A stretch of DNA of 64,000 nucleotides from Excoecaria cochinchinensis (GCA_947683425.1 CANTUQ010000058.1:16803501-16867500), one strand, 5' to 3'; positions 9,229-21,186 are shown, counted from the stretch's first letter. Program-made: numbers and translations. The notes: generated from the sequence alone by a model not told the origin.

Positions 9229-10707
9229 TTAGGAGAGGTCTCTGGGCCAGTTGACTTTGCGGTGCTTCTCTTTGATCCACATTAGCACCGCGGTTGGGGT
9301 AACATTGAGAGGGGTGTACGTCCTCTCTGCCTGATCGTCTGGACGTGGGTTCCGGTCTTTGCCCGATCCTCTAGCCTGGCCTGAGTTTCTGAAACTTGGG
9401 GCTCCATCTTGGCCTCTAGCTGTCCGATCGGAAGTGGGGGCTCTTTGAGTAGAGCGACTGTCCGGATATTGTAGGCGATCCAGAACGCTGGTCCTTCCTC
9501 TCCTGTTGGACCTAAGGGCATTATCCAGCTGGATGTGTTGCCTGGCCCTCTCCATAAGTTCAGCAAAGCTGGATGGGGGTCTTGTTGTAAGCAACTCAAA
9601 GAGTGGTTGGTCAGTGATGCCCCCTGATAAGGCGGTGGTCGCCATCTCGACACTGACATTTCTTACCTCAGACATGGTAGCCTGAAACCTGTCGATGTAG
9701 TCTCGGAGACTTTCATCGGTCCTTTGGTAAAGGTTGCACAGGTCGTTCACCGTCTTAGGTGCACGTGTTTGCACGATGAACCTTGTGGTGAATAGCTCTC
9801 TTAACTGTCTGAATGATGTAATGGAGCCTAGGGGCAGCTCATGGAACCACGTCAATGCATCCCCTCCCAAGGTGGTAGGAAAAACCCTACAGGCTATTCT
9901 TTCGTCATAAGTATAGACCTGTACCTTGGTCAAGTATTCGGCCAAGTGTGTGGTAGGATCGGTTTTGCCCGTATATCTTTCCATAACCACATCTCTCCAC
10001 CTGGGGGGGAGCTCAGCATCAGTGATTTCTCTGCAGAAGGGGGAAGCGGTATTCCCGCAAGTGTTTCCTTCGAAGGCGCCTTTCTTGGGCGGGAGGAAAC
10101 CAAACTGCTTGAGCTTCTCCTTGAACCACTGGTCCTCTTTAGTCCACGGGTTCTGTTTGCTCAGGGTCGTGGCGGTGGACTCACCCTTGTGCTTCCTCAC
10201 CTGGCTCCGGTTTGGGGTGCACATGTGGGACACGTCATCCCTCACGGATGGAGTGACGGACCTGCTGCTGTAGGGGGAGGCCCTATTTGCAGACATTATC
10301 TGCTTCCCCTTGTCGCTCCTTCCCGGGGTCCTGATCGCGCTTTTCCGAGTTCCCTGAGCTCGGGACTCATTAATGATGATTTCCTTATTCCTGTTTCTCC
10401 TGAAGTCTTCGCCGGCGAGGTAATCCTCTTGGGCTCTTTCAGAAGCGGCTGGCATCTTACCCTTCTTAAGGGTTTGGACAATGCTTTTTGTAAAATCACT
10501 GAGAATGGCGCGCATGTCCCTCACAGTGATGGGGGTGTCCTCTGGTTGCCTATTAGTGGCATTATCAAATTCGGGAAGAAGGTTGGTCCTCATGGGGGAC
10601 CTGGTGGGCGCTTCCCTTCTTCTGGAGGTGCCTGATATGGCACGAGTGTTGTCATCATGGTCAAGGTCCATGGGGGCTGTGTTCTCATTGGATCTCGAGT
10701 TTGCCAT
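9229..10707 (-). CDS. E1 gag
   Basis: 492 codons. The N-terminal ~110 residues and a Ser/Arg-rich linker precede a retrotransposon gag (capsid-type) domain at about 245-395, containing FPTTLGGDALTWFHELP and LRDYIDRFQATMSEVRNV. It forms the virus-like particle that packages element RNA. The ATG (10705-10707) follows the PBS with no gap, and E2 has the same arrangement. TAA at 9229-9231 falls before the zinc knuckle; the aligned E2 codon is GAT, so this is a nonsense mutation rather than a programmed gag stop. Confidence 0.92.
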   Translation of the reverse strand: MANSRSNENTAPMDLDHDDNTRAISGTSRRREAPTRSPMRTNLLPEFDNATNRQPEDTPITVRDMRAILSDFTKSIVQTLKKGKMPAASERAQEDYLAGEDFRRNRNKEIIINESRAQGTRKSAIRTPGRSDKGKQIMSANRASPYSSRSVTPSVRDDVSHMCTPNRSQVRKHKGESTATTLSKQNPWTKEDQWFKEKLKQFGFLPPKKGAFEGNTCGNTASPFCREITDAELPPRWRDVVMERYTGKTDPTTHLAEYLTKVQVYTYDERIACRVFPTTLGGDALTWFHELPLGSITSFRQLRELFTTRFIVQTRAPKTVNDLCNLYQRTDESLRDYIDRFQATMSEVRNVSVEMATTALSGGITDQPLFELLTTRPPSSFAELMERARQHIQLDNALRSNRRGRTSVLDRLQYPDSRSTQRAPTSDRTARGQDGAPSFRNSGQARGSGKDRNPRPDDQAERTYTPLNVTPTAVLMWIKEKHRKVNWPRDLS

Positions 10708-10727
10708 CTCTCAATGAAAGCACCAAA
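10708..10727 (-). other. E1 primer binding site
   Basis: Immediately inside the 5' LTR the minus strand reads TTTGGTGCTTTCATTGAGAG, with TGG two bases from the LTR as expected for pairing with a tRNA CCA end. The identical 20-mer is in E2 at 46674-46693. I do not assign the tRNA from memory. Confidence 0.85.
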
Positions 10728-11194
10728 TGATAAATCCAAAAATGTCTTTATCTGTAGGAGAGAGGGCGATCTGATCGGATGAGGAAACCCTGCAATAAGA
10801 AGAGCCCGGTCGGACCAGGCGTGAGCACTCCGAAGCTTAAGTTAGTAGCTTAGAGAGAGAATGTGCTTTAGAGAGATAATGCTATGAAATCAATACCTGG
10901 AGCCATCGTTGGCTGGGCCATTTATATGAGACAACTGAGGGGCACTTAAGTGCCGGGGGTGTGACTACTGGCTGTCAGAGTAGGTATTCGGCGACATGAC
11001 AAGGAGCAGGTGGTAGGCATGGGCTCTGCCTTGTGTCAGGCGGATGATGGGACTGGCGGTCACATCATCCGATCGGGCATGTGCGCTGCCTAGGAGGTCG
11101 TGTCTGATACTTTTGGCTGATGGGCTTTGGGCCTTGCCGATTGAGTGGGCCGGCTGGATGGGCCTTAGAGCAAATGATATTTGCTGGGTTATCA
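10728..11194 (-). repeat. E1 5' LTR
   Basis: 467 bp with ends TGATAA/TTATCA. It adjoins the PBS and carries the sense promoter: the minus strand has TATAAATG at 10919-10926, equivalent to TATAAATA in the E2 LTR (46475-46482). It is followed by the target duplication ATAAT. Confidence 0.96.
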
Positions 11195-11205
11195 ATAATC
11201 ACACT

Positions 11206-11208
<3 letters not shown>

Positions 11209-11283
<75 letters not shown>
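11209..11283. repeat. (TA)n microsatellite
   Basis: About 37 TA dinucleotides directly beside the insertion site of E1. Confidence 0.97.
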
Positions 11284-11285
<2 letters not shown>

Positions 11286-12085
11286 TACATGATAACTTGT
11301 TATTGGTTTAATATATGAACAATTTCATGGATATGGTGTACATGACAACTTTATGCTTCTTATATCTCTCAACAATGCTCGCCTACCTTATTAATGCACT
11401 CGCCTACTTCATCCTTGAAGTAAGGTTTTTATTAGTTGTGAACTATAAATTCTGCTTGTTGAGCTAGGTTATTGAGATCAAAAAGAGTTATTCCCAAATA
11501 CAATTAATATTACTATATGGGTTAATTTTTTTTATAACCATCGGTAATCCAACTTTTATTAGTCCAATTAATTCATTTTCACATTGGATAGATTTATAAA
11601 AGAAAATAAAATGCTTGCTTTCAAATATTTAAAGTTCAAGTATTTAAAGATACTTCATCTCCAAAACTTGAATCTTAAACCTATCATCTCATCATCCATA
11701 GTATTGGTTATCTTAGTTGTTGAGGTTAAATGCAATTAACACAATCATAAGAAAAATAAGAGAGAAAAAAAACAATGCAAAAATTTAACGTGGTTCAGTC
11801 AAATATACTTGTATTCACAGGCACAACAAAGAGAATAATTTTACTATGATAAGAAAATTTTAACAGCTACTAATTTAATGAACTCTCTATGAATTTAAAA
11901 TCTCTTATATGTTTCAAATTGTACTAGAATTAGCAAATCCTAATCTTTTTTAGAGTATGATTTTTGGATTTTATCAATATCAATAGAATTTTAATTTTAA
12001 TTCTAATCTTATTTGGAATAGGACACTATAAGCATTTTAGGATATCAATTAAATTCAAGCCATATCAACATCAATGGTATGTTAT

Positions 12086-12121
<36 letters not shown>

Positions 12122-12159
12122 AAAAGAGAGAGAAGAGAGAATTTATAACTCAATATAAT
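11284..12159. other. AT-rich intergenic stretch
   Basis: No gene is seen. It contains a second short (AT)n run at about 12089-12119 just before the MULE terminus. Confidence 0.6.
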
Positions 12160-12990
12160 GGTTTTTTTTTTCCTTTTGGCGTGAAAAGTCAAAAATATTA
12201 GAAAATTGGAGGTACAATAAAAGAAATTAGGAAAATGGTGTGTCAGAATCTAGGTTACCGTTTTCTGACAGTGTGGGTCCCACCCATTTTAAACAATGGG
12301 TTGGTTGTCATTTTCTGACAGTGTGAGTTCCACCCACTTTAGACAATGGGTTGTTAGAAAATGATAACATAGGTTGCCGTTTTCTGACTTTCTAATTTTT
12401 TTTTTCAAGGCGCAAAAAGGCGTTTTATGACTTTTTAATTTTTTTTCCAAGGCGCAAAACAATGCCGTTTTGCGGCTTGAATAAGTAAGCCTGGTGGGAC
12501 CCGGGTTGTCAAAAAATGGCAACCTAGGTTGCCGTTTTCTGACTTTTATTTTTTTTTTGTTTTCCAAGGCGCACAACGGTGCCGTTTTACGCCTTGGATG
12601 AAGACTATCCGAGTGGGACCCGGACTGTCAAAAAATGGCAACCTAGGTTACCGTCTTCTGATACCGTTTAGCGCCTTGGATGAAAACTGTCTGAGTGGGA
12701 CCCAGACTATCAAAAAATGGCAACCTAAGTTGCTTTCTTCTGATATTTATTTTTTTTTTTATAATAATGTCAAAGGTTGGAGCGCACAGATTTTATTATG
12801 CGCTGCAGCTACAGCAAACTCGTGCCTGCAGAAGGCACAGGTCTGCAAAGAAAAGAAAGTATTTTTAAAAATTTTTTTGGCTTTAAATAGTTTTCATTTT
12901 CATTTTCTGTATTTGCCTTGCCATTTGCTTATCTTTCCTTCTCTTTGTTGCCTCCAGCTCTCTCATTTCCTTTTCACTCCATAATTTCAT
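12160..12990 (+). repeat. MULE1 left terminal inverted repeat with palindromic modules
   Basis: At least five modules repeat the plan 'GTGGGACCC, short spacer, TGTC-A-rich, palindrome, TTTTCTGAC'. The clearest palindrome is GGCAACCTAGGTTGCC at 12518-12533 (perfect, 16 bp). Between modules lie GGCGCAAAA-type segments. The inner part (about 12780-12850) has GCGCACAGATTTT and GCGCTGCAG, which recur inverted in the right repeat. Confidence 0.75.
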
Positions 12991-13714
12991 TCTTATTCAT
13001 TATTTTACATAATTATTTTACTTATTCATTCTTATTTTAATTATTACATAATTAAGACAATATCTCTTTATTTTGTTCACGGTTAAAAGCAAGGTATTTT
13101 TATGTGAATGCAGTATAAATTAATTTTATTAATAAAATTTTAATGTATGACTAACTTTATTTTCATTTTTAAATTGCAGGTGCTGTTAAGTTTGCAATAT
13201 AATTCCAATCAATATTTTAAAATGCAAGTTATTAGTATTTATTTTATTTTTAAAAAATAAACTTTGTTTAAGTTAAGTTAGAATAATTATTCAACACATG
13301 TTTTTTTATAGTTTATTTAGATAAATTATAATCATCAATATTTGTAGAGTAATTAGTTGTCCAAATTTAGTTATATTTTTTTAATTTTATATTGTCATTT
13401 TCTAATATCTAGGAATATATGAAACTATATTGATATGTGAATTTATTATTTATAGTTTTCACAAGTGAATTAAAATTAAATTTTAGAAGTGAATTAATTA
13501 AAATATAAATTTAGTAGATTAAAAGAGTAAATAGTTTAAATTCCGAAAATATTAAAATGATGCATTAATTATAAAATATTTACATTTAATGTAAGAGTAA
13601 AAAAATATCGATTCCAGCAATATTTATAATTCATACTGGAGGATAATCAATATGGGGCATAGCGGGTTATCAGTATGATACTTCAAACTCCTCAGGACGA
13701 TCGAGGAGATTGAA

Positions 13715-14552
13715 GCTCAGAAGCAAAGCGACATTTGCAGAACTTGTTTATAAGATATCAGTTAAATTGGATTTAGCTGTGGATATGAGGGTTAGTAGAG
13801 TGATATATAAGCGTCCTATTATAGTTAGGGATCGTATTCTTGGGCACTTATGGATGTAACTGATGATGATGGCATTGATCAAATTTATGAAAATTTTGTT
13901 ACATTTCCTGGATATACTGTTGCGGAGCTAATTGTTGATACTGAACAAATTGTAATTGGAGACGAACAAAATGTATTAAATAATGTTGATCAGTTGAATA
14001 CAATGTTGCTGGAGATTCCATACCGACCGTGGATGAGAGAAATGTATTTGTTGATAATCTGAATTTTGCAAGCGAAAGTCGGTCCGATTTTGGTACACAG
14101 TTTGAGGATCCAGCACAATGTGAAGGGGTTGATGATTTGGAAACTATAGAAGCAAATCCTATAAGAGAGTTTAGAGGGCAAAACGAAATTAATTTTTCCT
14201 TAGGTTCTAGGGTTGAATGTAGCGACGTTGCATGTCATGATATCAATCTTACCAATAACGGGTACATTTCTCCAAGTTTAGATCCAGATGAAAACGATGA
14301 AGAGATAGACTTGAATGATGCTATTGAGGAAACCAATATTGGAAGAGATGACCAATTTATTCTAAGTAGTTCAACCCATGTGACAGTAGGCTTTCAGAAT
14401 CTGAACATGCATGATGTCAGAGATGATGTGGTTGGACAACATGATATTTCACAATTTCAATTTTCATCAGTGCACTACACAAATGTTAATTTTGCAGAAA
14501 CTGAGATTAACATGTTTAATGATTCACCAATGATAAGATAGGATAGTGTATC
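13715..14552 (+). pseudogene. MULE1 transposase, N-terminal part
   Basis: A reading frame from about 13715 (ATFAELVYKISVKLDL...) shifts near 13850 into VTDDDGIDQIYENF and again around 14030 into a 170-codon stretch ending at 14541. The order of a small N-terminal module followed by an acidic, Asn/Asp-rich linker is typical of plant MULE transposases. It is cut by an inserted element at 14553. At least two frameshifts make it non-functional. Confidence 0.65.
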
Positions 14553-15571
14553 TATAACACCCTATTCCCGGTCCATTAAGAAACCGAATATCGAATGTCA
14601 CATGTCAACTAATTTAGACATTCTTGTCATATGCATATCTTTTTGCTTTTTGTTTATACAACACATAGTATTAGATTTTTCAGAAATTTCGACAGAATCT
14701 CCCCTGTAATTCCTTAAAATCCTCCTGCAAATAAATTTTCAAACACTTTTAAATTAGCTATCCAACCATCCATCTCCATTTCAAACTCCAACTCACAATA
14801 TTTTGCCCATCCTCCATAATATCCAATTAAATATGATCAAAATTAAAACACAACTATCCATTATTCCATTTATGTCCAGTTCACAATCCTTTATATACAT
14901 AACTTAAAAATAAAATTTGCATTCACTATTTACACACATATATATATATTCACTTCACTCTTAATCGAAGTACATGCCCAAAAATTTCCAAAAGAACACG
15001 ACAAAATAAATTCCAATGCAGCCACCTCAAAATCCTCCACTCTTCTCTGGTGACTCAGATTTTGGTGTAGATCCACTTCAAGCTAACTTCAAGCTTTTCC
15101 TTTCGAAACCTACGCGCGGAAGAAAACCACGCGCTAAGCTATATGCTTAGTGGTGTTCAAGCAATTCCATTTTTCGCACAATATAGTATATACATAATTA
15201 TAACAAGATTAATACTCACTAATTTTAAAATACAAGTAATATTCACTTAATTTCAAACACAGCAGCATTAAAAATCATGGCACAATATTAAAATAATGTA
15301 CATCTGTTATTAATTTAAAAATTACTAATTAGTGACTAACTAATTTGCAACGAAATTTTAAAATAACTATTTCAAGTAGAGTTCTTACCCTTTTATATTG
15401 TATTTGCTTATTTTCTACATTTGCCCAAGTAAAAATGCAGCAGGAATTGTGTCGAGCTGGATAAACGGGGTTCTAATCCGGGACCGAGTTCTCGGAGCCA
15501 TTCGGTCCATTTTTACTTCATTTATTACCAATAATACTACATTATTATTATTACTACATTATTATTATTAT

Positions 15572-15639
<68 letters not shown>

Positions 15640-17288
15640 TGTGGACAAAGCTTTCGAAGCCATTCAGTCCACAATTCAAGTTCAACATACTGTACCAGAA
15701 CAGAGCTCTTGGAGCCATTCAGTCCGGTTTTACTCAATGGTGCAGTACTGCTAAACTCCCCTAATTGGCATGCCAATCTTATCACATTCCTCCAATTCCT
15801 ACTTAATTTTACCAAGGGCAAATAAGATATATATATATAGTCCAATTTACAACATAATCTTATATTATCGATTTAAGCTAATTCAGTCCAATTTATGGCT
15901 CATGATCTTCTTTTAAACATCCTCCAATTTGTAATTTCTCCATAGATTCATCACAAATAATCTCAATATTGCATATTTAACTTGTTTATACAAGTTTCTC
16001 CTTAATTCTTATTTCATGAACAATTGAGCCAAAGAAATTAACATGTCGGAGCTTACTTTCACCATAATAATCCTCAATTCCCATGAATTTAGCCTAAGTA
16101 TGCAAAAATAACACTAATTTCTATTTCAAGAGTAATTTAACTCAAGTCTAATCTCCAATTTATTTGCAGTTACTTTCTTCATTTAAGTTGCTACACAAGC
16201 TTATTTCCGTACTTAACATAAATGTTAAGTCATTCAAGCAATTTAACTAGCTTAGCAAAAATTTAAGCATTTATTTAGATTTCGTGTCAATAGATAAAAT
16301 TTCAAGTTAAGCCTAAAAACAACAATAATCACTTATAAAATTAGTTTAGCACCAAATTTAATATTTTAGTACCATTTTCATGAAACTCTTGATTAATACA
16401 CAAAATACTTAATTTATATCAAACATAAATGCAAAGAAAAATGAATTTGCTTGAACATTTACCTAATTCCTTGCCAATTGCTTCAATTTCTACCTCAAAT
16501 CCTCAGTCCACCATTACTATTTCTCCATTTCTTTCTCCTTCATACCCATCTCATCTTCTTTTTCTTCATAAAACCAATAATCCAACATAAATAACTTATA
16601 AAAATATACAATATCAGAATTTTAAACTATTTTAATCAATAATTTACTCAAAATTTCAATTAACCCAAATAATAATTAAACTCCTAAATTTTCCCAAAAT
16701 TCTCAAAATTCGTAGGTGCAAATTTTCTCATTTTTCCTTAAATCTCCACCATAATTCATCAATTACAGAAAGATTTAAGGCTTACCTTTGATTTAACGGA
16801 GAAAATAACAAGAAGGAAGCAAAATTCGGTGAAACCAGAAATAAAGAGGAAGAGCAGCAAGAAAGAGAAGCTGCTCTTGCACAGCGAGAAAAGAAGAGGA
16901 AGACGCCGGAGTGGGGGGTTGCTGCAGGCGGGGACGGCAGCGCAACGGTGAAGGGTGGCCGGCAGCAGTGGAGGTGACGAGATGACCGAAGAAGGAAATG
17001 AAGAAAAGAAAGAAAAAGAGAAGAAAGAAAGAAAGGAGGTGATGCTGCCTCCTGGAACGCAGCAAAGGGAAAAAGATTTCCCATCCCCCAAAACGACGTA
17101 GTTTTGGGGGAAACTCTCAAGTTAATCCGGCAAATTACAATTAGCCCCCGGAACTTTTTATATTACTTCAATTAAAACCAATCTTATGCATATGTCGTAA
17201 TTTATTTACTCATGGTCATCGGGGGTCATATCTAGGTTCCAATTTAACCAATAATATTATTCGTGTAATTAAAATTCGAGATGTTATA
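14553..17288. mobile_element. LTR-like or solo-LTR element inside the MULE1 transposase, 2.7 kb
   Basis: The insertion is flanked by a perfect 5-bp duplication GTATC (14548-14552 and 17289-17293). Its ends read TATAACACCC and GATGTTATA, which look like TGTAACACCC...TGTTACA after one transition at each end. There is no coding region. It contains three copies of a GGAGCCATTC(A/G)GTCC-type motif (about 15495, 15658, 15711) around a (TA)n run, a pyrimidine-rich region on the minus strand (16850-17060), and a hairpin with arms CCCCCAAAAC/GTTTTGGGGG at about 17086-17110. I see no repeated start within it, so a long solo LTR is more likely than a full element. Confidence 0.6.
15571..15633. repeat. 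(TA)n microsatellite
   Basis: About 30 AT/TA dinucleotides following ATT trinucleotide runs, within the 2.7-kb LTR-like element. Confidence 0.95.
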
Positions 17289-17293
17289 GTATC

Positions 17294-18887
17294 TGAATTA
17301 TGCAAAGGCTTGGCATTCACATCAAAGGATGAAGTGAAGGCATGTGTAAGGAAATTTTTGATTTTGAATTTTGTTTCTTATAAAGTTGTCGAATTGAAGT
17401 CATCATATTGTATTGTTTGTTGCTCGCGAGCCGATGAAACATGTTGTCTGTGGAGACTACGAGCCATGAAAAAAAAGACATCTCCTTGCTGAATTATCAG
17501 TGTGTACAAGGCATCCCACAACTATACTGCATCACTAGTTTCTCAATAATATAGACAATTAGATACACAGCTCATTTGTGATTGCATCTTGGAGATAGTT
17601 AGTGCAGCCCCTGATCTAAAAGTTAGTATTATAATGGCTGGCATCAGGAGTCGTTTTAACTATGACGTATCGTACAGCAAGGCTTGGTATGCAAAGACTA
17701 AGGCACTGGAGGAGATATTTGGCAACTATGAGGATTCGTATGGAAAGTTGCCATATTATCTGAAAGCTATGGAGAGGTACAATCCGAGTTTTTGCTATAA
17801 ATTTGTCATTAATGACAGTGTACAACAAAATTATTGACAATTTGGGAGGCTATTTTGGGTGTTTAAGCCCTGTATAGATGGCCTAGCACACTGCAAGCCA
17901 GTATTGCTGATTGATGTTACGTTCATGACTGGCAAGTTCCATCAGACTCTTTTGATTGCAAGTGCTATTGATGGTAATAATTTATTGTATGCGGTAGCAT
18001 TCGCTGTGGTTGAAGGTGAAAATAAGTCAAGTTGGGGCTAGTTTATGACATGCATCAGGCCGTATGTGACTAAGTAGTCAGGTATAACTGTTATTTCTGA
18101 CCGGCATACGGGCATTTTGGCATTATTTCATGATGATAATAGTGGTTGGAAGGAGCCATTAGCTTTTTATCGTTACTGTCTGCGCCACTTTATCAACAAC
18201 TACAATACCACACATAAAAATTCCAAAATCAAAGACATGTTATATAAAGCAGGTATGTCATATATATATATTTGATTTCAATTAAATATTACTTTATATA
18301 TTTAAGTATTAAAACTTTATTAATATACATGTTATATAAAATTGGTAGGAAATAACTTCCTACCCCGGAAGTTTGAGAAACGAATGGAAGAGATAAAGGA
18401 GCTTGATGTTGACTCCTGCAATTGGACAATGCAAAACGATTTGAAAAAATGGGCATTATCGCATGATAATGGGCACAGATATGGCAATGCTACTACGAAC
18501 ATTGCTGAAAGTGTTAATAGTGCTTTAAAAAGTGTAAGAATGATGCTTGTTTGTAGTGTAGTTGAGCACGTATTTTCACGGCTGGTTAAATTTTTTGATG
18601 ATAGAAGGTGCATGTATCGAGTTTAGATAGCAGCGGACAACACTTATACTCAAAAATGTATGAAAGAGATGGGAAAGCATGCTCAAAAGGCTACTGGTCA
18701 TAGAGTTGAAAGTTTTGATCGACGTAATGGGCTTTTCACGATAAGGACAAAAAATCAAAAGAGCAAGCGAAAAGGAAATAACACACAAGCTTTTAATTTG
18801 GATTGCCGCCATTGTGAATGTGGAAAGTTCCAAGGGACCAGAATGCCGTGTTCACACAATTGTAACATGCATGCATGTACGTGTTGA
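17294..18887 (+). pseudogene. MULE1 transposase, DDE and SWIM part
   Basis: The DDE domain is recognisable from LLIDVTFMTGKFHQTLLIAS (first Asp) through VISDRHTGI (second Asp) to KKWALSHDNGHRYGNATTNI and AESVNSAL, followed by a SWIM zinc finger CRHCECGKFQGTRMPCSH. An intron fits at 18253-18348 (CAG|GTATGT...GGTAG|GA) and keeps the frame. It would cut and paste the element. Several in-frame stops (among them 18039-18041, where the family has Trp, and another near 18075) and a break near 17492 show it is dead. It continues the N-terminal part at 13715-14552. Confidence 0.85.
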
Positions 18888-19040
18888 CATGTATTCAGAT
18901 CGATTACTTAATTGATGCCTATGCTCTTGGCCAAAAACAACCCGGGTGTGACGGTTGTTCCACTCATTTATGAATACAAAAAATTCAGCAGCCCAATTCA
19001 ACTGATTTTAGCCCTGTAAGTCTATCGAATGTAAGTTATT

Positions 19041-20215
19041 TTATACCATGGGTGAAGAAGGAATTGGTTGGTTAAAACCAAAATATCTCATTACTCTATC
19101 TGGATGGTGCCACTCAATTATATGGAAGCAGATGAGTGGAATAATAGACATCCAGTAAGACTGACCACTTTTGCAATAATCTGAGAGCAAATGGATTATA
19201 TTGTTATAAGGCTCCCACTCAAACTGCAAAACAAATTAAAAATAATTATTATTTCATAAATAATAGATAGCTTTAAACTAAATGTATTATGGATACTATT
19301 TTACTACAAACCTGTTCAGTAGACTGCGTATCTAATATTTCTCGATATATATTCGTATCCATTCTATGAATGTGAATGTTATGCATGTCCAATTGTTGTG
19401 CCCACTTAATATAGCATCACATTCAAAAAACATTTAATTTTTGTAAATTAAAATTTCAAAAAAATTAATTTATTTTAAATATGCTAGGGATACCTGAATC
19501 CATAAGGTATGCTTTGGTTTATCGTGTATGGATGTATATGTTTAGGCCTAAATTGGGGAAGTCTTTCCCACGCCCACATTTGTAAGAGTTGTAGATATCC
19601 AGCAACTCCTTTTGCATCGGGACGCGTGACCCTGCATAGATCTCTATACAGCCAATCTAGACATGCTGAACCCCAACTATATTGGCCAACAGATTCCAAA
19701 TCCTCTAGAAGAGGTAAGAACATTAAGTGGACCAATGATGAATTTTGTGATGCAAATAATATTCTACCAAAACATCTCAGCATCCACGCATGAGCATATT
19801 GTCGTATCACTTCAGGTGTTGCATTGTCAGGCACTTCGCTAAAGGTTACATCCAACCATGTCAATTTCACTTTCCCTCCACGCATATCATTCACTGGAGG
19901 AACTGCTCCAAGTAGATCATGACAAATTGCTGGTCAATCCATATTTGTTTTTCCGGTCACAAGTTCACCATCAATTGGTAAACCTGTTAAAATTCCAACA
20001 TCTTGAATGGTAATTGTGGTTTCACCACATGTCAGATGAAATGTGTGTGTTTCAGGTCGCCACCTCTCAATAAGCACCGTGATTAAATGCCAATCTAAAT
20101 ATGCCACACCAATATTGACTACTCTAAGCAAACCAGCTGCCCTTATATAAGGTAAAATTCTCTGGTCAATAGATGTATCGTGTTCATCTACACTACTCCT
20201 TCTTGTCCTCAACAA
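19041..20215 (-). pseudogene. Plant-mobile-domain (PMD) gene within MULE1
   Basis: Minus-strand exons: 20215-19484, which is one frame interrupted by TGA at 19934-19936 where PMD proteins usually have Trp (the D-W-P motif); a short exon around 19410-19315; and a third around 19228-19047 with FEWEPYNNIIHLL and CFHIIEWHHPDRVMRYFG. Motifs VAYLDWHLITVLIERWRPET, TITIQDVGILTGLPIDG and the third-exon text are typical of the aminotransferase-like plant mobile domain (PF10536). This family is shared by host MAIL/MAIN-type proteins and by MULE and gypsy elements. It lies tail-to-tail with the transposase. Only one clear nonsense change is visible, so it is less decayed than the transposase. Confidence 0.75.
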
Positions 20216-20757
20216 ATCCCTCTCAACATTTAGTATAAATAAAACAAGTCAAATCATAAAGTAACCATAAATAAATAAATTAAAACTTTTTATTTAATAT
20301 ATATTTATAACTAAAAAATTACTGAATTATTCTATATTGCGTCAGATCGGTGTCTCCCTTGAAGTGTAAGCAATTCCCTATTAATAGAACTGAATTTATT
20401 CTTGCAGCTCCTATATGTCAATCCATGTCAGAACCTGGATCAATTTTTACATCATACATGTTAAATGAGTTATTAAATTTTATTTATTTGTTTATGTTAT
20501 ATATGTTCATACTAATTTTATTTTTTGTTATAATAATTTTAAATTATTTTATATATACATTATCAATATTTTATTATCTAACTTTCGACTATATATTACA
20601 CTTTATTTCATAAATTATTATGTAATAATAATAAAAAATATGACATAATTTCATAAAATAATTAACAACCGATAATTATTATAAAACACTTAAAACAACA
20701 ATAAAATTTAAATGTTAAGATCGCTAATATTTTTATTCATAAATGCCTAATTTTATT

Positions 20758-21186
20758 TTATGTTCTAAAAAACATAATATTTAGACCATTTATTATAATT
20801 ATACCACATACAAGAAGTTTTTGAGACATCGACATTGTATCCCTAACTTTTAGTAAATTTTCTTCATTGATTTCAATAACATCTTTCACAAATATGAGAA
20901 CTAATTCCTTATATTTTCTTACATGAGGCATAATCCAAATTTTCATGATACATGCCAAATAAGTTATTAGCAATGTCATCCAAATAGTCTCAACCTTTTT
21001 TGCCTCCGTCATAGGATATCCATCCATAATAATATCTTGTAATTTTTTACTTATTTTGATGATATGATCGCATATTGTCATTCTTTTTTCAATTCGGTTG
21101 TTATACAAATCATCCAATTTTCGTTTGACAATTGCCTTTACCACATCACTCATCATTGCTCTTAGTGCTAAATACGTTTTCACCAT
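20758..21186 (-). pseudogene. Gag-like (UBN2-type) fragment, uncertain
   Basis: 142 codons with KLDDLYNNRIEKRMTICDHI and DIIMDGYPMTEAKKVETIWM, a pattern resembling Copia gag/UBN2 proteins (helical stretch, then GYP and a 'KV.T' segment). There is no zinc knuckle and no attached pol. It lies between the PMD gene and the right MULE1 repeat and may be a captured or nested fragment. Confidence 0.35.

Larger units (their letters stand above)
1006..11194 (-). mobile_element. E1: complete Tat-type Ty3/gypsy retrotransposon, 10.19 kb
   Basis: Both 467-bp LTRs begin TGATAA and end TTATCA, and the element is flanked by a perfect 5-bp duplication ATAAT (1001-1005 and 11195-11199). Reading on the minus strand the order is 5' LTR, PBS, gag, protease, reverse transcriptase, degenerate gypsy RNase H, archaeal-type RNase H, integrase, tandem-repeat spacer, an oppositely transcribed three-exon gene, PPT, 3' LTR. 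A second RNase H of archaeal type and an extra antisense ORF before the 3' LTR are hallmarks of the Tat lineage. The copy is inactive: gag-pol is one frame broken by TAA (9229-9231), TGA (6340-6342) and a 1-bp loss near 5265. The LTRs differ at 14 sites by my hand count (97.0% identity, 11 transitions). Confidence 0.97.

Noticed and set aside
9841..10635. 264-codon plus-strand ORF over gag
   Set aside because: It is the shadow of the gag frame; no conserved motif, and gag on the other strand is unmistakable.
16759..17120. Overlapping 90-112-codon minus-strand ORFs
   Set aside because: Pyrimidine-rich low-complexity DNA gives Phe/Ser/Leu/Pro runs in three frames; it lies in a non-coding LTR-like element.
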